Shown: in pieces, positions 42,168-50,400 of the stretch
How positions within the stretch are numbered: the first letter of the stretch is position 1
How the letters are laid out: each line of letters opens with the position of its first letter
Source: DAIPKP01 sp964539095
GTDB lineage: Bacteria > Synergistota > Synergistia > Synergistales > Aminiphilaceae
Direction of reading: 5' to 3'
DNA length: 64,000 nt
Assembly (NCBI GenBank): GCA_964539095.1
Contig: CAZIFL010000003.1
Location: forward strand, 123,054-187,053
Made by a program: the position numbers and the translations under genes
The notes under the pieces: generated by a model
Database searches by the model: none
Told to the model about the DNA's origin: nothing
The model's input: only the letters and a program-made list of their open reading frames with translations

Positions 42168-42325
42168 AAAACGCTGTTCGCAGTCGCATGACAAACGGCC
42201 TTCTGGAGGGGTATAACAGCGTCCTCCGGGCGGGAAGAGGCATAGCTCGTGGATTCCGCACTTCTGCAAATGTCATCCTTAAGAGCCTGCTTACCGCTGG
42301 AAAGCTTGACTTCGGATTTCCGTAA
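42167..42325 (+). pseudogene. C-terminal fragment of an ISL3-family transposase
   Basis: The frame reads SRMTNGLLEGYNSVLRAGRG, then IARGFRTSANVILKSLLTAGKLDF. This is the conserved C-terminal part of ISL3 (IS204/IS1001) transposases. The N-terminal part is absent because the IS21-like right end lies directly upstream. Confidence 0.8.
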
Positions 42326-42423
42326 AATATTTGGAATCAACTATGACCCACGGTGAATGCGAAGGAATCGGTTTTTTTATTTCTGTTGGGCGGTTTGTGG
42401 ATATAGTCATATGAAATTTGTCC

Positions 42424-44283
42424 TCATGCCATTTTCTTTTCAAAACGGAAGAAATAATCTCCGCCTGCTATGTCTTCATGTGTATTCTGGTCTTTGTGGT
42501 GGGGATTAAAAAATTCCACTATGTGAAACCCACAGCGGTTCACATAAAAATGGACATTTCGCTTTTCAAAGTATGGGGTAATGGTCTCCCAAACCCTTGT
42601 TTCAGGGTACAGCCTTTCAATCTCTTTCCAAATAGCTTGTCCCACACCACGACCCTGCGTTCCATATTTTACATAGAGAAAATCAAGATGATTGTGTTGT
42701 GTTTTTTCCTCAATTACAACGATTGCACCACCAATCATTTCACCGTCCAGAATCGCTTTGTAAGCAAATGCCCCTGTTTTTGATAATACACTGTCAATTT
42801 CCTTTTCAGGAAGTATCTCTGTGCCCAAATCAGAAAACTCCGCCGCTGCTCCTTTTTGGAAAGCCTCTTGCATGTCTTTTTTATAATTTATTAAATCATT
42901 TTGACTGATAAGCAATAGTTTGAAATCCATATACGACGCTCCCTTTGGTTTATAATGATACTTTTTTCGCTTTACGATAAGGAATAGTGCTGTAAACAGA
43001 ACCGCCATCACTTCAGCTACAACAATGGAAATCCAAATACCGTCAATTCCCCAAATCATTGGGAGAAGCAAAACGGCGCTGAGTTGGAACACCAATGTCC
43101 GCAAGAAGGAAATCAAAGCGGAAGTTAGCCCGTCGTTCATGGCAGTAAAGAAGCCTGAGCCGAAAATGGCAAAACCCATAAAGGGAAATGCGATTGCAAA
43201 AATACGGAACCCGGAAACAGTCAGATCCATCAGATCCTTGTTGTAGCCCACGAATACTTGTGCCAAAGGAACAGCAAACAGTTGTGCGGCAGTTACCATA
43301 ACGATTCCACTAACACCAAGTAGTCGAAGGCTCTTTTTCAAAAGGCCCTTGAGTTCGTCATAATTTCTTGCGCCATCGTGATAAGCAAATACAGGGGCCA
43401 CTCCGATAGAGTAACCTATAAAGGTGGCCGAGAAAATCATGCTGACATACATCATGACACCGTAGGCTGCCACTCCGGTCTCTCCGGCGAATTTCAGAAG
43501 CTGTATATTATAGAGCATTCCCACGATGCTCATGGAAACATTGTTCATGAATTCGGAAGATCCGTTGGTACAAGCCTTGAAAATTGCCTTGCCATCAAAG
43601 CATGTTTTGCCAAGGCAAAGAATACTGCTGTTTTTTCGAGAAAAATAGATAAAAGGAATAACACCGCCCATAAACTGGCTGATAGCTGTGGCTATAGCTG
43701 CTCCTGCCAGCTTATATTCCAGCGGCAGGGAAATTACTAAAACCGCATCCAAAATTATATTGGCAACACCAGCTGCCCCTGTCACGAAAAGGCCAAGCCG
43801 AGGTTTTTCCGCTGCTACAAAAAAACTCTGAAACACAAGTTGCAACACAAAAAACGGTAACGTTGTAAGAATGATTCGTCCATAAACAATACAATGCTCA
43901 AGAAGCTCGCCTTTTGCGCCAAGCAGCGTGGCAATCGGACGAATAAATACAAATCCTAATATGGCAAATAGGACACCAAGAGCAAAAGACACATACACAA
44001 AGAGGGAAAAATATCTGTTTGCCTTTTCCTTATCACCAGCACCAAAGGTGTTGGCAACAATGGCGGTTCCTCCGGTGCCAAACATGAAGCCGACGGTTGC
44101 CACGATCATCAAAAAGGGCATGATCAGATTGACTGCAGAAAAGGCCACCTTGCCTGCGTAATTAGAAACAAAGAAACCGTCCACCACGCTGTAAATGGAT
44201 GTGAAAATCATCATAGCAATGGACGGAAGTGTGAATTTTATCAGTTTGCCATAGGTAAAACGATCTGAAAGCTGTATCGTCAT
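42424..44283 (-). CDS. MATE-family multidrug efflux protein fused to a GNAT acetyltransferase
   Basis: A 619-residue protein. Residues 1 to about 450 form a complete 12-helix MATE transporter (KFTLPSIAMMIFTSIYSVVDGF at the start, given here only as KFTLPSIAMMIFTSIYS; AVNLIMPFLMI; FGTGGTAIVANTFGAGDKE). Residues about 470-619 form a GNAT domain with the acetyl-CoA loop YGTQGRGVGQAIWKEIERL and YFEKRNVHFYVNRCGF. The start overlaps the upstream kinase-like gene by four bases. MATE proteins export cationic drugs with Na+ or H+; the fused acetyltransferase could modify the same compounds, but this is inference. Composition is Firmicutes-like and AT-rich relative to the backbone, suggesting transfer. 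Confidence 0.88.
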   Translation of the reverse strand: MTIQLSDRFTYGKLIKFTLPSIAMMIFTSIYSVVDGFFVSNYAGKVAFSAVNLIMPFLMIVATVGFMFGTGGTAIVANTFGAGDKEKANRYFSLFVYVSFALGVLFAILGFVFIRPIATLLGAKGELLEHCIVYGRIILTTLPFFVLQLVFQSFFVAAEKPRLGLFVTGAAGVANIILDAVLVISLPLEYKLAGAAIATAISQFMGGVIPFIYFSRKNSSILCLGKTCFDGKAIFKACTNGSSEFMNNVSMSIVGMLYNIQLLKFAGETGVAAYGVMMYVSMIFSATFIGYSIGVAPVFAYHDGARNYDELKGLLKKSLRLLGVSGIVMVTAAQLFAVPLAQVFVGYNKDLMDLTVSGFRIFAIAFPFMGFAIFGSGFFTAMNDGLTSALISFLRTLVFQLSAVLLLPMIWGIDGIWISIVVAEVMAVLFTALFLIVKRKKYHYKPKGASYMDFKLLLISQNDLINYKKDMQEAFQKGAAAEFSDLGTEILPEKEIDSVLSKTGAFAYKAILDGEMIGGAIVVIEEKTQHNHLDFLYVKYGTQGRGVGQAIWKEIERLYPETRVWETITPYFEKRNVHFYVNRCGFHIVEFFNPHHKDQNTHEDIAGGDYFFRFEKKMA

Positions 44284-44900
44284 GATTTTCTACCAAACCA
44301 ACTGTTTGCAAAATCTGCAACAGCCGGTGCTAAATCCTTAATATTCCAATCACTTGTATTGATTGTTAAATGGTACGCATCACGCTGCCCCCAATAAGTG
44401 CCTGAAAGGATGTCCCTTGTCTGAGAGCGAATCTTATCAATCTCTTTCATCTTCTGATCGAGCTCTTTTGCTGTAAGATGTTCGCTCTCTGAAGCACGTT
44501 CCATACAACGCTTTATCTTTGCCCCCACAGCGGCACAGACAAAAATGTTAAATGGATTGTATTTCTTTAGGATCACATCGGCATTTCTGCCTACAAATAT
44601 GCAATCCTTGCCCAAGGTGGCAATTCCCTCCATTACTTTTTTTTGCTCAAGCAGAAGTGTTACCTTGCCTGATTGCATATATGTTGCAGAACCGATGGTT
44701 CTTCGAAAAGTGATTGGGATATTTTTCCACCCGTGATTGTTTAGCTTGTCCTCTGTATAATTGGTATCAAGTCCGCTTTTTTTAGCAACCGCAGCAATAA
44801 TCTCACTGTCGTAATAATCAAAATTCATAATATCCGCAAGGCGCTTTCCGAGTTCACGCCCTCCGGAGCCGAATTCACGGCTAATAGTAATAATTTTCAT
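44280..44900 (-). CDS. Cytidylate kinase-like protein
   Basis: A 206-residue protein starting at ATG 44900. It has the P-loop ISREFGSGGRELGKRLA, then FDYYDSEII, and a later DCIFVGRNADVIL, matching the cytidylate-kinase-like family (PF13189). This family is common in Firmicutes and is not the essential Cmk. Substrate and role are not established. It sits between a MarR regulator and the MATE-GNAT gene and overlaps the latter (ATGA), so it is translationally coupled. I see no catalytic defect in the P-loop. Confidence 0.85.
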   Translation of the reverse strand: MKIITISREFGSGGRELGKRLADIMNFDYYDSEIIAAVAKKSGLDTNYTEDKLNNHGWKNIPITFRRTIGSATYMQSGKVTLLLEQKKVMEGIATLGKDCIFVGRNADVILKKYNPFNIFVCAAVGAKIKRCMERASESEHLTAKELDQKMKEIDKIRSQTRDILSGTYWGQRDAYHLTINTSDWNIKDLAPAVADFANSWFGRKS

Positions 44901-44912
44901 GATTTCTCCCCT

Positions 44913-45350
44913 TTATAAAGCACCTATTTGCTTACGAAAACAATCCACATATTTTCCCATCAGACGGATGTATGTGTTGATTTCTTCTGCTGGCCAAGAT
45001 TCAAAAGCCTTTACTTCTGCTTCGTAGAGCTTTGCCACAGTCTTGTTCACATACTCTTTGCCCTTTTCTGTTAGGGCAATTTTTTTTGTTCTGCCTGTGT
45101 GTTGCTCTAAATATAGGATGTCATCAGCCTCTAAGCCTCGAATAGCTGAATTTACCGTCTGCTTACTGATTCCAGATTTCTTATAAACATCGCTGAGCAA
45201 ACAATTTTCGCCTGTATCGTAAATAGTATACAAGACAATAGAAACGCTATCTGTAATGCCGAGCTTCAAGGATGCCTGATGATACAGTGCTTCCATTTCA
45301 GAAGTCAAATAATTGATTCGATGGATTTCGTCAAATCTCTTTTGATTCAT
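44913..45350 (-). CDS. MarR-family transcriptional regulator
   Basis: A 145-residue winged-helix protein. The DNA-binding part reads LLSDVYKKSGISKQTVNSAI, then RGLEADDILYLEQHTGRTKKIALTEKG, with the MarR wing. It is the first gene of an operon with the kinase-like and MATE-GNAT genes. A 17-bp perfect inverted repeat covers its promoter, so it most likely represses its own operon and is released by a drug-like ligand. ATG 45350 has GAGGTG upstream. Confidence 0.9.
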   Translation of the reverse strand: MNQKRFDEIHRINYLTSEMEALYHQASLKLGITDSVSIVLYTIYDTGENCLLSDVYKKSGISKQTVNSAIRGLEADDILYLEQHTGRTKKIALTEKGKEYVNKTVAKLYEAEVKAFESWPAEEINTYIRLMGKYVDCFRKQIGAL

Positions 45351-45361
45351 TGCGACACCTC

Positions 45362-45412
45362 AAGGTATGATTTCGTACTTTTTATTATAGTACGAAATCA
45401 TACCTTCGTCAA
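45362..45412 (-). promoter_or_regulatory. MarR operon promoter with a 17-bp perfect inverted-repeat operator
   Basis: On the minus strand TTGACG (45412-45407), a 17-base spacer and TATAAT (45389-45384) form a strong promoter. The spacer (45406-45390) is exactly one arm of an inverted repeat, and the other arm (45378-45362) lies just past the -10. A repressor bound to both arms would cover the promoter. Confidence 0.85.
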
Positions 45413-45439
45413 TAGAACTCATAAAAGTTGCAAAAAGGA

Positions 45440-45465
45440 AACCCGTGGAAAGTGTCCCACGGGTT
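45440..45465. terminator. Hairpin upstream of the MarR operon
   Basis: AACCCGTGG (45440-45448) and CCACGGGTT (45457-45465) form a perfect 9-bp stem with an 8-base loop. T tracts are lacking, so terminator function is uncertain. Confidence 0.4.
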
Positions 45466-45944
45466 GTACGCCTTATCCGCCAAAGGCGAATCAAATTAAT
45501 ATGAATTTTTTGGTGTTGCCGTTATTTTTAAAACTGCGAGATTATTTCTCTTTTTCTCAATAGATTAGATTTGTTATACTAAGGATGTTGCTCATTTGTC
45601 GAAGCGTCACTCATAACGGTTTTCCATTGTTATCAACAAGCATATACTCAACAGAATAGTCTTTGTAAGGAGATATTGCCGGACGAAACAGTCCAATAAG
45701 CATTGGAGTCGTTGCAAGCGAGCTTCGGTACAGATGTGGACTTTTCTGCGGAAGTAGCATAAGCTTTGTAAAATACGAAAGAACACAGTGCGCAGCATGA
45801 AATTTGAGTTCCTTAAAATGTTTTCACCCGAAATGTGCAATAATATGGGATGATATTGAAATGTGCCAAGACGAAAGAAAACTTGAACGATGTTTGTCAA
45901 TCGAATTGTCGCATCCACCTTGTCGAATCCAATCGACTCCGAGG
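45466..45944. other. AT-rich stretch with no supported gene
   Basis: About 480 bases between the MarR operon and the IS3 remnant. A minus-strand frame reads SPHLYRSSLATTPMLIGLF and ends VDNNGKPL, and looks like the tail of a decayed gene, but I could not name it. A possible plus-strand extended -10 (TGTTATACT) ends at 45580. Confidence 0.35.
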
Positions 45945-46601
45945 TTATTGCCATGGGGTGCATGAAGCTTTTAAAACCTGTGGTTCATCCTCTTTTTTCA
46001 ACGGCCTTCCAGGGTTAAGGAATACCAATTGAGGGTTCCTCCAGATCCGGGTATGCCCGCTCCAGCGTCTGGGGTTGTTTCTTCGGGCTTTTTCATAGAG
46101 AGCTTCCCGGGCTTCGAGTATTTCTATATGCTTCTCCCGGTGGCGTTGTCCCGGAGAGACGAATCCTATGGCGCTGTGATGGTGCTTTTCGTTGTACCAC
46201 TCTACGAAATCCTTGGTCCAGAGCCTAGAGGTTTCAAGGTCTTCAAAGCCTCCGGAAGGGAAGACAGGCCGGTATTTGTAGGTTCGAAAGAGAGATTCCG
46301 AGTAGGGGTTATCTTTGCTTACCTGAGGCCTGCTTCTGCTGCAGGCAATCCCAAGGGCTCGGCATGTCTCCAGAAAGGTGGTCACCACCGCAAGGAATTT
46401 GCCTTCACTGCTCAAGGTAGCGGGTCGCTTCCCGTTACCGGGAACGGGGGTTCTCTTGGTTGCTTTCGCCTTTTTTCTCCAGTTCTGAAGGGTGCTTCGG
46501 CTGGTACCGGTTTCTCTTGCCAGAGTGGCCATACAAACGTTCTCCGGGGATATCATCCGTTGCGCCATTGCTTCTCCTACCTCGGGTTTGTAACGTCTCA
46601 T
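45945..46601 (-). pseudogene. IS3-family transposase with an in-frame internal deletion
   Basis: A continuous 218-codon frame joins two distant parts of an IS3 transposase. Residues 1-70 are the OrfA helix-turn-helix (MARETGTSRSTLQNWRKKAK type, here TLARETGTSRSTLQNWRKK). From about residue 92 the sequence is the OrfB integrase end (SKDNPYSESLFRTYKYRPVF, then DFVEWYNEKHHHSAIGFVSP). The middle, including two catalytic Asp residues, is missing, so the product cannot transpose alone. The C-terminal tail departs from the usual end after VFLNPGRP. Confidence 0.8.
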
Positions 46602-46803
46602 GTCTCCACCTCCGGAGGGGTTATTATTCTACCCCAAAAACCTCTAGGGGGAGGCGGCATTCATTATAAGACATAATGTTCCCACGTTTTTCTCTTCACT
46701 GGAGGATTCTGCAGATTCTCCCAAAGAGCGGAAAGAGGGTGACTCTGGCCGAGGTGGTGGGTCCCTTTTCGATTGACAAGCACAGTTTATGGACTGTTAT
46801 GAG

Positions 46804-47295
46804 TTATTCCGAGGGGAGAGGCTGTTCGTAATAGCTTCCCATGAGATTATGCCAGTCCACCTCTTCCGCAAGAAGGTCCGGGCAGGTGGCATCGGGGTAG
46901 AACCAGTGCCTTCCCAGACCTACGAAGATCTGATACCACTCGTGAATATCCGGATTGCCGATATTGCCGTTAAGGTCGATGCGCCGAAGCTCCCGGTAGA
47001 TCAGAGCGGTCATCTGATTTTCGTCTAGCACCGCCACGGTCTTTTCAAAGAACTCGATAAGGTAGAAGTAGGAGGGGCTGCCGAGCTGAAACATGATCTC
47101 CTGCCACTTGGGGGGAACCTTGGATGTCTTGGCAAGGATGATTTTCTTGTTGTGCTTTCCGGATCCTTTTTTATTCATAACAAAAAGAAGGCTCTGAGGG
47201 TCCACATGGCGCAGCTCATCGAACTTTTCGATGAGCTGTTGTGCTATCGGTTTGTATCTGGGGGTACATACTTCAAAAGAAAATAGATCGTCCAC
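46804..47295 (-). CDS. Phage-type putative metallopeptidase homologue lacking HExxH
   Basis: A 163-residue protein. GTG 47295 is chosen because GAAAGGAG lies ten bases upstream; an upstream extension to 47391 has no site. The core region (PKWQEIMFQL, then LIYRELRRIDLNGNIGNPDIHEW and YQIFVGLGRHWF) aligns in my reading with the phage putative metallopeptidase family (PF18894 type). That family normally has HELxH at the position where this protein has YRELR. The two zinc-binding His are therefore absent and it is probably catalytically dead. Neighbours are an IS3 remnant and the Rrf2 gene. Confidence 0.5.
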   Translation of the reverse strand: MDDLFSFEVCTPRYKPIAQQLIEKFDELRHVDPQSLLFVMNKKGSGKHNKKIILAKTSKVPPKWQEIMFQLGSPSYFYLIEFFEKTVAVLDENQMTALIYRELRRIDLNGNIGNPDIHEWYQIFVGLGRHWFYPDATCPDLLAEEVDWHNLMGSYYEQPLPSE

Positions 47296-47507
47296 GGTAT
47301 GGTGCTCCTTTCTGGAACTGCTGGGATGCTCGTGAAATTGTGAAGCCGTAAAACCATACGTTGCCTCCGGGGGGGGAGATGGAAAAAGCATTCTCCGTGC
47401 CGTAGCAGATGGCGGTGTGCTTTTCTTCGGGATTGTGGCGATATGCAGACAAGGGCATTATCCCTTACCGTATAGTAGCACATCTTCTTTTTTTTGGAGA
47501 TCCCCTG

Positions 47508-47542
47508 TTGACAGATAAAAGGTATTTTGGTATAAAAATACC
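47508..47542 (+). promoter_or_regulatory. Rrf2 gene promoter with an overlapping inverted repeat
   Basis: TTGACA (47508-47513), a 17-base spacer and TATAAA (47531-47536) form a strong promoter. GGTATTTT (47521-47528) and AAAATACC (47535-47542) are inverted around the -10, a likely site for self-repression by the Rrf2 protein. Confidence 0.75.
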
Positions 47543-47562
47543 TAAATAGAGGAGGGGGTACG

Positions 47563-47982
47563 ATGCACAATCTTCTTCGGATTTCGGAGGCCACATCTCT
47601 GGGGTTCCACAGTATGGCTCTGATGTCTCTTCGGAGAGAGAGGCTTTCCGTAAGAGAAATGGCGGAGCTTCTTCATGTCTCTGAGGCGCATCTCTCGAAG
47701 GTTTTACAGCAGCTTTTTCGAAAAGGGCTTGTGATATCGCATCGAGGGCCCCGGGGAGGGTTTGAGCTTGCTCTCCCCCCGGAGTCGATTAGCCTTATGG
47801 ATATCTATGAAGCCCTTGAGGGGTCTCCTCAAAGAGGAGTCTGTCTTTTGAACTGCCGAGAGTGCCCTTTTGGAAAATGTTTTCTCGGAGAGCCTATACA
47901 TAAAATGGAGCAGGAGTTTGTGGCCTTTCTTCGGGATACCACGCTTGCTGCTGTTAGAGAAAGAGAGAGGGATGAAAAATGA
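47563..47982 (+). CDS. Rrf2-family regulator with a four-cysteine motif
   Basis: A 139-residue protein from ATG 47563. The winged helix includes LSVREMAELLHVSEAHLSKV, then LQQLFRKGLVISHRGPRGGF, typical of Rrf2/IscR. The C-terminal region has C94, C98, C101 and C106 in CLLNCRECPFGKC. The spacing differs from IscR, but could hold an iron-sulfur cluster. Its stop overlaps the start of the ferredoxin-type gene downstream, so it probably controls that gene in response to redox or iron-sulfur status. Confidence 0.9.
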   Translation: MHNLLRISEATSLGFHSMALMSLRRERLSVREMAELLHVSEAHLSKVLQQLFRKGLVISHRGPRGGFELALPPESISLMDIYEALEGSPQRGVCLLNCRECPFGKCFLGEPIHKMEQEFVAFLRDTTLAAVRERERDEK

Positions 47983-48758
47983 TGAGAGAGAAAGAGACGC
48001 GCAGGATCATTACCATTAACGAGGAACTCTGTGATGGATGCGGCCTCTGTGTAAAGGCCTGTCACGAGGGGGCTATCCAGCTGATTGACGGAAAGGCCCG
48101 TCTGGTGAGTGACATTTACTGTGACGGGCTTGGAGATTGTATCGGCGAATGCCCTCAAGGCGCCATTACCATGGAGAGCCGGGAGGCGCTCCCCTTCGAT
48201 GCTCAAGCGGTGGCGGCGAGACAGAAAGCCTCTTCGGGAGCCTCTGGTCCCCTTCCCTGTGGCTGTCCCGGCACAGCTACTCAGGATCTTCGGGGGAGGA
48301 CGCATGAAAAAAACCTCCCCTCTCCTTGCACACAAGGGACGGAGCCATCTCGGGAGAGCCGTCTGGGGAACTGGCCTGTGCAGCTCTCTCTTGTGCCGGA
48401 AGAGGCTCCTTATCTCTCTCAGGCCGCTCTGGTGATGGCTGCAGACTGTACCGCCTTTGCCCATCCGGATTTTCACGGGGCCTTCCTTAAGGCCGGAGAG
48501 GATATCTGCCTCATCGGCTGTCCCAAACTCGATGATGCGGCGCGGTACGAGGAAAAACTTTTCCGCATCTTTTCCTGCCACAAAACCCCGCACGTACGGG
48601 TGGTATACATGGAAGTTCCCTGTTGCGGCGGCCTTGTAAGGCTGGTGCAGAACGCGGCATCCAGGGCCGGGCACGATATGGATGTGGTGCTGACAAAAAT
48701 TTCTGTGCGGGGAGAACTTCTGGAAGAGAAGACCTTCTGCTACCGTCAAAGAGGCTGA
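47979..48758 (+). CDS. Two-cluster 4Fe-4S ferredoxin-domain protein
   Basis: A 259-residue protein starting at ATG 47979 or 47982, overlapping the Rrf2 stop. The N-terminal 60 residues have CDGCGLCVKACHEGAI and CDGLGDCIGECPQGAI, two cluster motifs; the second has the relaxed C-x5-C-x3-C form. The rest is a conserved domain with Cys-rich spots (LPCGCPG, AADCTAFAHPDFHGAF, LIGCPKLDD and MEVPCCGG). It resembles the family of ferredoxin-like proteins paired with Rrf2 regulators in anaerobes, where they may act with hybrid-cluster or hydrogenase systems. The enzyme it serves is not here. Confidence 0.82.
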   Translation: MMREKETRRIITINEELCDGCGLCVKACHEGAIQLIDGKARLVSDIYCDGLGDCIGECPQGAITMESREALPFDAQAVAARQKASSGASGPLPCGCPGTATQDLRGRTHEKNLPSPCTQGTEPSRESRLGNWPVQLSLVPEEAPYLSQAALVMAADCTAFAHPDFHGAFLKAGEDICLIGCPKLDDAARYEEKLFRIFSCHKTPHVRVVYMEVPCCGGLVRLVQNAASRAGHDMDVVLTKISVRGELLEEKTFCYRQRG

Positions 48759-48823
48759 TGAAGAAAAACGCCGGCTTTTCCTGGAGCATGATCTTTTCTG
48801 AAAAATGCAGGAAGAACAATCCC

Positions 48824-48851
48824 AAAAGCGGGGCAACGAAGCCCCGCTTTT
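48824..48851 (+). terminator. Terminator after the Fe-S protein gene
   Basis: An 11-bp perfect stem AAAAGCGGGGC/GCCCCGCTTTT has a six-base loop; the right arm ends in TTTT. Confidence 0.85.
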
Positions 48852-48896
48852 GCTATACTCTATATTCGAATCCTTTCAAAGAAAGAACGTGATAGT

Positions 48897-49754
48897 GTGG
48901 GGGGTATTCATGTTTCACGGGTACGGGATGTGGTCTGTTCTCTTGCGTTGGAGGCGGCTTTCGAGCTTCCTCAGGATGTTGTTGCTGCTCTGGAGAAGGG
49001 GCGAAAGAGGGAGCGCTCCCCTCTTGGAGTGGCGGTCTTCGATGATCTTCTCCGTAATCGGGATATCGCCCGGGAGGAGCGGATTCCTCTCTGTCAGGAT
49101 TGTGGCATGGCGGTGCTCTTCGTGGATCTGGGTGAGGAGGTTCATCTGGAGGGAGGGAGTCTCGAAGAGGCCCTTCACGAAGGAGTTCGGAAAGCCTATA
49201 CCGAGGGATATCTGCGAAAGTCTGTGGTCACCGATCCCCTCTTCGATCGAAAGAATACGGGAGATAATACCCCCGCCATTATTCACTACCGCCGGGTTCC
49301 GGGTAAAACGCTTTTCATCACCGTAGCTCCTAAGGGGATGGGGAGCGAGAATATGAGCCGTATCTGCATGCTTCGCCCTGCGGATGGCGAGGAAGGGGTG
49401 CTCGAAAAGGTGGTGGAGACCGTGTCGTTAGCGGGGCCGAACCCCTGTCCTCCCTTGGTGCTCGGAATCTGTGTGGGGGGGAATTTCGAGACCGCTCCTC
49501 TGGGGGCCAAGCGGGCTTTGCTGCGTCCTCTGGGGGAGTGCCATCCCGATCCGCGCTACGCTGCTCTCGAACGGCGTATTCTGGATGCGTGCAATACTCT
49601 CGGTATTGGCCCCGGAGGGTACGGCGGAAGCGTCACGGTTCTTGGAGCCGCCATAGAGGCGCTTCCCACCCATATCGCGGGGATGCCTCTTGCGGTAAAC
49701 GTATGTTGCCACGCCCTGCGCCACGCTTCGGCGGTGCTTGAGGAGGAGGCCTGA
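48897..49754 (+). CDS. Class I fumarate hydratase, alpha (catalytic cluster) subunit
   Basis: A 285-residue protein. GTG 48897 is the only reasonable start, since homology begins at IHVSRVRDVV; the ribosome site is weak. Family residues include PLCQDCGMAVLFVDLG, with a cluster Cys, TGDNTPAIIHYRRVPG, APKGMGSENMS, NPCPPLVLGICVGG, and GIGPGGYGGSVTV. Three Cys for the labile 4Fe-4S cluster are present. With the beta subunit two bases downstream it interconverts fumarate and malate. Tartrate dehydratase (TtdAB) is related and cannot be excluded from sequence alone. Confidence 0.9.
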   Translation: MGGIHVSRVRDVVCSLALEAAFELPQDVVAALEKGRKRERSPLGVAVFDDLLRNRDIAREERIPLCQDCGMAVLFVDLGEEVHLEGGSLEEALHEGVRKAYTEGYLRKSVVTDPLFDRKNTGDNTPAIIHYRRVPGKTLFITVAPKGMGSENMSRICMLRPADGEEGVLEKVVETVSLAGPNPCPPLVLGICVGGNFETAPLGAKRALLRPLGECHPDPRYAALERRILDACNTLGIGPGGYGGSVTVLGAAIEALPTHIAGMPLAVNVCCHALRHASAVLEEEA

Positions 49755-49756
49755 TC

Positions 49757-50314
49757 ATGACAGAGGGGATTAAGCGGGTGACCTTTCCCTGTTTGCCCGA
49801 AGATCTACGGGATCTGCGGGCGGGGGAGAGAGTTCTTCTTTCGGGGATACTCTATACCGCCCGGGATGCGGCGCATAAGAGAATGGCGGAGATCCTGCAA
49901 CGAGGCGAGTCTCTCCCGGTGGATCTTCAAGGGCAGGCACTTTACTATGCGGGGCCTGCTCCTGCAAGGCCGGGGCATGTGATCGGCCCCATAGGGCCCA
50001 CCACGAGCGGGCGTATGGATCCTCACACTCCGGCCATGCTGGATCAGGGGGTTCTTGGGCTTATCGGCAAGGGGAGGCGTTCTCCCGAGGTGCGGCGTTC
50101 TCTGGTGGAGCACGGAGCGGTCTACTTCGGTGCCACCGGAGGAGCTGCTGCGCTACTCTGCGGCTCCGTCCGCAAGGCTTCTGTAGCAGCTTTTGAGGAT
50201 CTCGCCACCGAGGCGATACGGTGTCTGGAGGTAGAGGATTTTCCCCTGGTAGTGCTTATTGATTCACAGGGAAACGATCTTTACGAAGAGGGGCCCGCAC
50301 GATACCGCCGATAG
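49757..50314 (+). CDS. Class I fumarate hydratase, beta subunit
   Basis: A 185-residue protein from ATG 49757, directly after the alpha subunit. Conserved points are LSGILYTARDAAHKRM, YYAGPAPARPGHVIGPIGPT, the loop TTSGRMD, and FGATGGAAALL. This is the swivelling domain that completes the active site of two-subunit class I hydratases. The pair could feed fumarate/malate chemistry next to propionate metabolism. Confidence 0.92.
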   Translation: MTEGIKRVTFPCLPEDLRDLRAGERVLLSGILYTARDAAHKRMAEILQRGESLPVDLQGQALYYAGPAPARPGHVIGPIGPTTSGRMDPHTPAMLDQGVLGLIGKGRRSPEVRRSLVEHGAVYFGATGGAAALLCGSVRKASVAAFEDLATEAIRCLEVEDFPLVVLIDSQGNDLYEEGPARYRR

Positions 50315-50400
50315 CGACTCTTCTGCTTGCAAGAGTTTTTCTTGGAGGAGCGGTTTCGATAGAGGGCGGATGTCGAATATATTCCGAAAGGGGTAGCGTT

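Noticed and set aside
45607..45963. 118-codon minus-strand frame
   Set aside because: No ribosome site and no family; another frame in the same stretch looks more protein-like, so this one is probably a shadow of a decayed gene.
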